Part shown: positions 4,664 to 5,584 of the stretch, piece by piece
How the letters are laid out: each line of letters starts with the position of its first letter
Position numbering within the stretch: position 1 is the stretch's first letter
Translations under genes and position numbers: made by a program
The notes under the pieces: generated by a model
Seen by the model: the letters and a program-made list of their open reading frames with translations, nothing else
What the model was told of the DNA's origin: nothing
Database searches by the model: none
Assembly (NCBI GenBank): GCA_031271475.1
Contig: JAISVP010000130.1
Span: forward strand, 1 to 5,584
Reading direction: 5' to 3'
DNA: 5,584 nt
Source: Oscillospiraceae bacterium
GTDB taxonomy: Bacteria > Bacillota > Clostridia > Oscillospirales > Ruminococcaceae

Positions 4664-5584
4664 ATGGAAATTTACAGAACACATAATTGCGGGGAGTTAA
4701 GGACTTCCGATATTAACAAAGAGATTCGGCTGTCCGGATGGGTTGACACGGTACGCGACCACGGCGGGGTGATTTTTATTGATTTACGCGACCATTACGG
4801 AATCACTCAAATTGTTGTCAATGACGGAAAACTTCTTGAAGACATCGGAAAGGAATGCGTTATTTCCGTCAGCGGTATACTTCAAAAACGCACCGAAGAT
4901 TCTTTTAATCCGAAATTATCCACAGGAGAAATTGAACTTAAAGCCCAGTGCATTGATGTGCTCGGAAGCTCCGCAAATCATTTGCCGTTTGAGATTGACG
5001 AGTCCTTTAACACCCGCGAGGATTTACGGCTGAAGCACCGGTTCCTTGACTTAAGGAATAAAAGAATGCACGGCAATATCGTACTGCGTTCGCAGATTAC
5101 ATCTTATTTGCGTACAAAAATGGAACAGTTAGGCTTTCTTGAAATACAAACCCCTATTCTTACGGCATCATCCCCGGAAGGGGCAAGAGATTATTTAGTC
5201 CCAAGCCGTAAACATCCGGGAATGTTTTACGCACTGCCTCAGGCGCCGCAGCAGTTTAAGCAATTGCTCATGGTGTCCGGGTTTGACAAATACTACCAGA
5301 TTGCGCCGTGTTTCCGTGATGAGGACGCACGTGCCGACCGTTCTCCGGGAGAGTTCTATCAGCTGGATTTTGAAATGGCATTCGCCGGTCAGGAGGACGT
5401 CCTTAATGTCGCGGAAACAGTCCTGTATGATACATTTAAGAAGTTTTCGGACAAACCGGTAAGTCCCGCACCGTTTAAACGGATTCCGTATGCGGACGCC
5501 ATGCTGAAATACGGTACAGACAAACCCGATTTGCGCAACCCGTTAATTATAAACGATCTGTCTGACTTTTTTAAGTCTGTGGAT
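4664..5584 (+). CDS. aspS: Aspartate-tRNA ligase, N-terminal 307 residues
   Basis: A cytoplasmic class II aminoacyl-tRNA synthetase that charges tRNA-Asp with aspartate using ATP. Residues ~1-105 form the OB-fold anticodon-binding domain ([11 protein letters not shown] at 25-35, FIDLRD at 38-43). The catalytic domain follows: HRFLDLRN at 125-132, motif 1 around QTPILT (162-167), [14 protein letters not shown] at 190-203, and motif 2 from [11 protein letters not shown] (216-226) to YQLDFEM (232-238). [11 protein letters not shown] (283-293) marks entry into the bacterial GAD insertion domain, so this is the long bacterial type, normally about 590 residues; roughly half is outside the window. 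Motif 2 carries SPGEFYQLD where most bacterial enzymes have QPEFTQID. H33 occurs at the position of His31 in the nondiscriminating Pseudomonas aeruginosa enzyme, so charging of tRNA-Asn is possible but unproven. It has its own promoter, divergent from the cellulases. Confidence 0.96.
   Translation, partial: MEIYRTHNCGELRTSDINKEIRLSGWVDTVRDHGGVIFIDLRDHYGITQIVVNDGKLLEDIGKECVISVSGILQKRTEDSFNPKLSTGEIELKAQCIDVLGSSANHLPFEIDESFNTREDLRLKHRFLDLRNKRMHGNIVLRSQITSYLRTKMEQLGFLEIQTPILTASSPEGARDYLVPSRKHPGMFYALPQAPQQFKQLLMVSGFDKYYQIAPCFRDEDARADRSPGEFYQLDFEMAFAGQEDVLNVAETVLYDTFKKFSDKPVSPAPFKRIPYADAMLKYGTDKPDLRNPLIINDLSDFFKSVD

Overview
The window looks like a chromosomal fragment of an anaerobic, plant-fibre-degrading Bacillota, probably a cellulosome-forming Clostridia/Oscillospiraceae (Ruminococcus-like) species. 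The evidence is two secreted family 9 cellulases with strong AAGGAGG ribosome binding sites, a type I dockerin on the complete one (its first repeat reads like Ruminococcus dockerins), TTGACA/TATAAT promoters and mid-range base composition. The genus is an inference; no 16S or other marker is present apart from part of aspS.

Layout. Positions 1-1496 (minus) hold the 5' 498 codons of a large secreted cellulase: signal peptide, CBM4-type cellulose-binding module, CelD_N-type Ig-like domain and the beginning of a GH9 catalytic domain. The window edge cuts it just before the expected catalytic DAGD motif. Positions 1497-1718 are a 222-bp spacer with this gene's own promoter, a predicted 5'-terminal stem-loop in its leader, and two inverted repeats that may end or process the upstream message. 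Positions 1719-4124 (minus) encode a complete 801-residue GH9-CBM3c-dockerin endoglucanase with a TTG start. Positions 4125-4663 are a divergent intergenic region. It contains the cellulase promoter with an A/T-rich upstream palindrome, a GC-rich repeat cluster (two exact-length 65-bp tandem copies, one further near-complete copy and one partial copy) and a consensus promoter for the plus-strand gene. Positions 4664-5584 (plus) are the first 307 codons of aspartyl-tRNA synthetase, running off the window.

How the genes work together. The two cellulases lie head-to-tail and each has its own promoter. They represent two different GH9 architectures: GH9-CBM3c, typical of processive endoglucanases, and CBM4-Ig-GH9, typical of CelK/CbhA-type cellobiohydrolases. 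They would plausibly act together on cellulose outside the cell, docked on a scaffoldin not seen here. The aspS gene is an unrelated housekeeping neighbour.

No wholly new system is visible. The most unusual elements are the intergenic repeat family, a degenerate second half of the dockerin, enlarged loops at the start of the CBM4-Ig-GH9 catalytic domain, and a variant AspRS motif 2.
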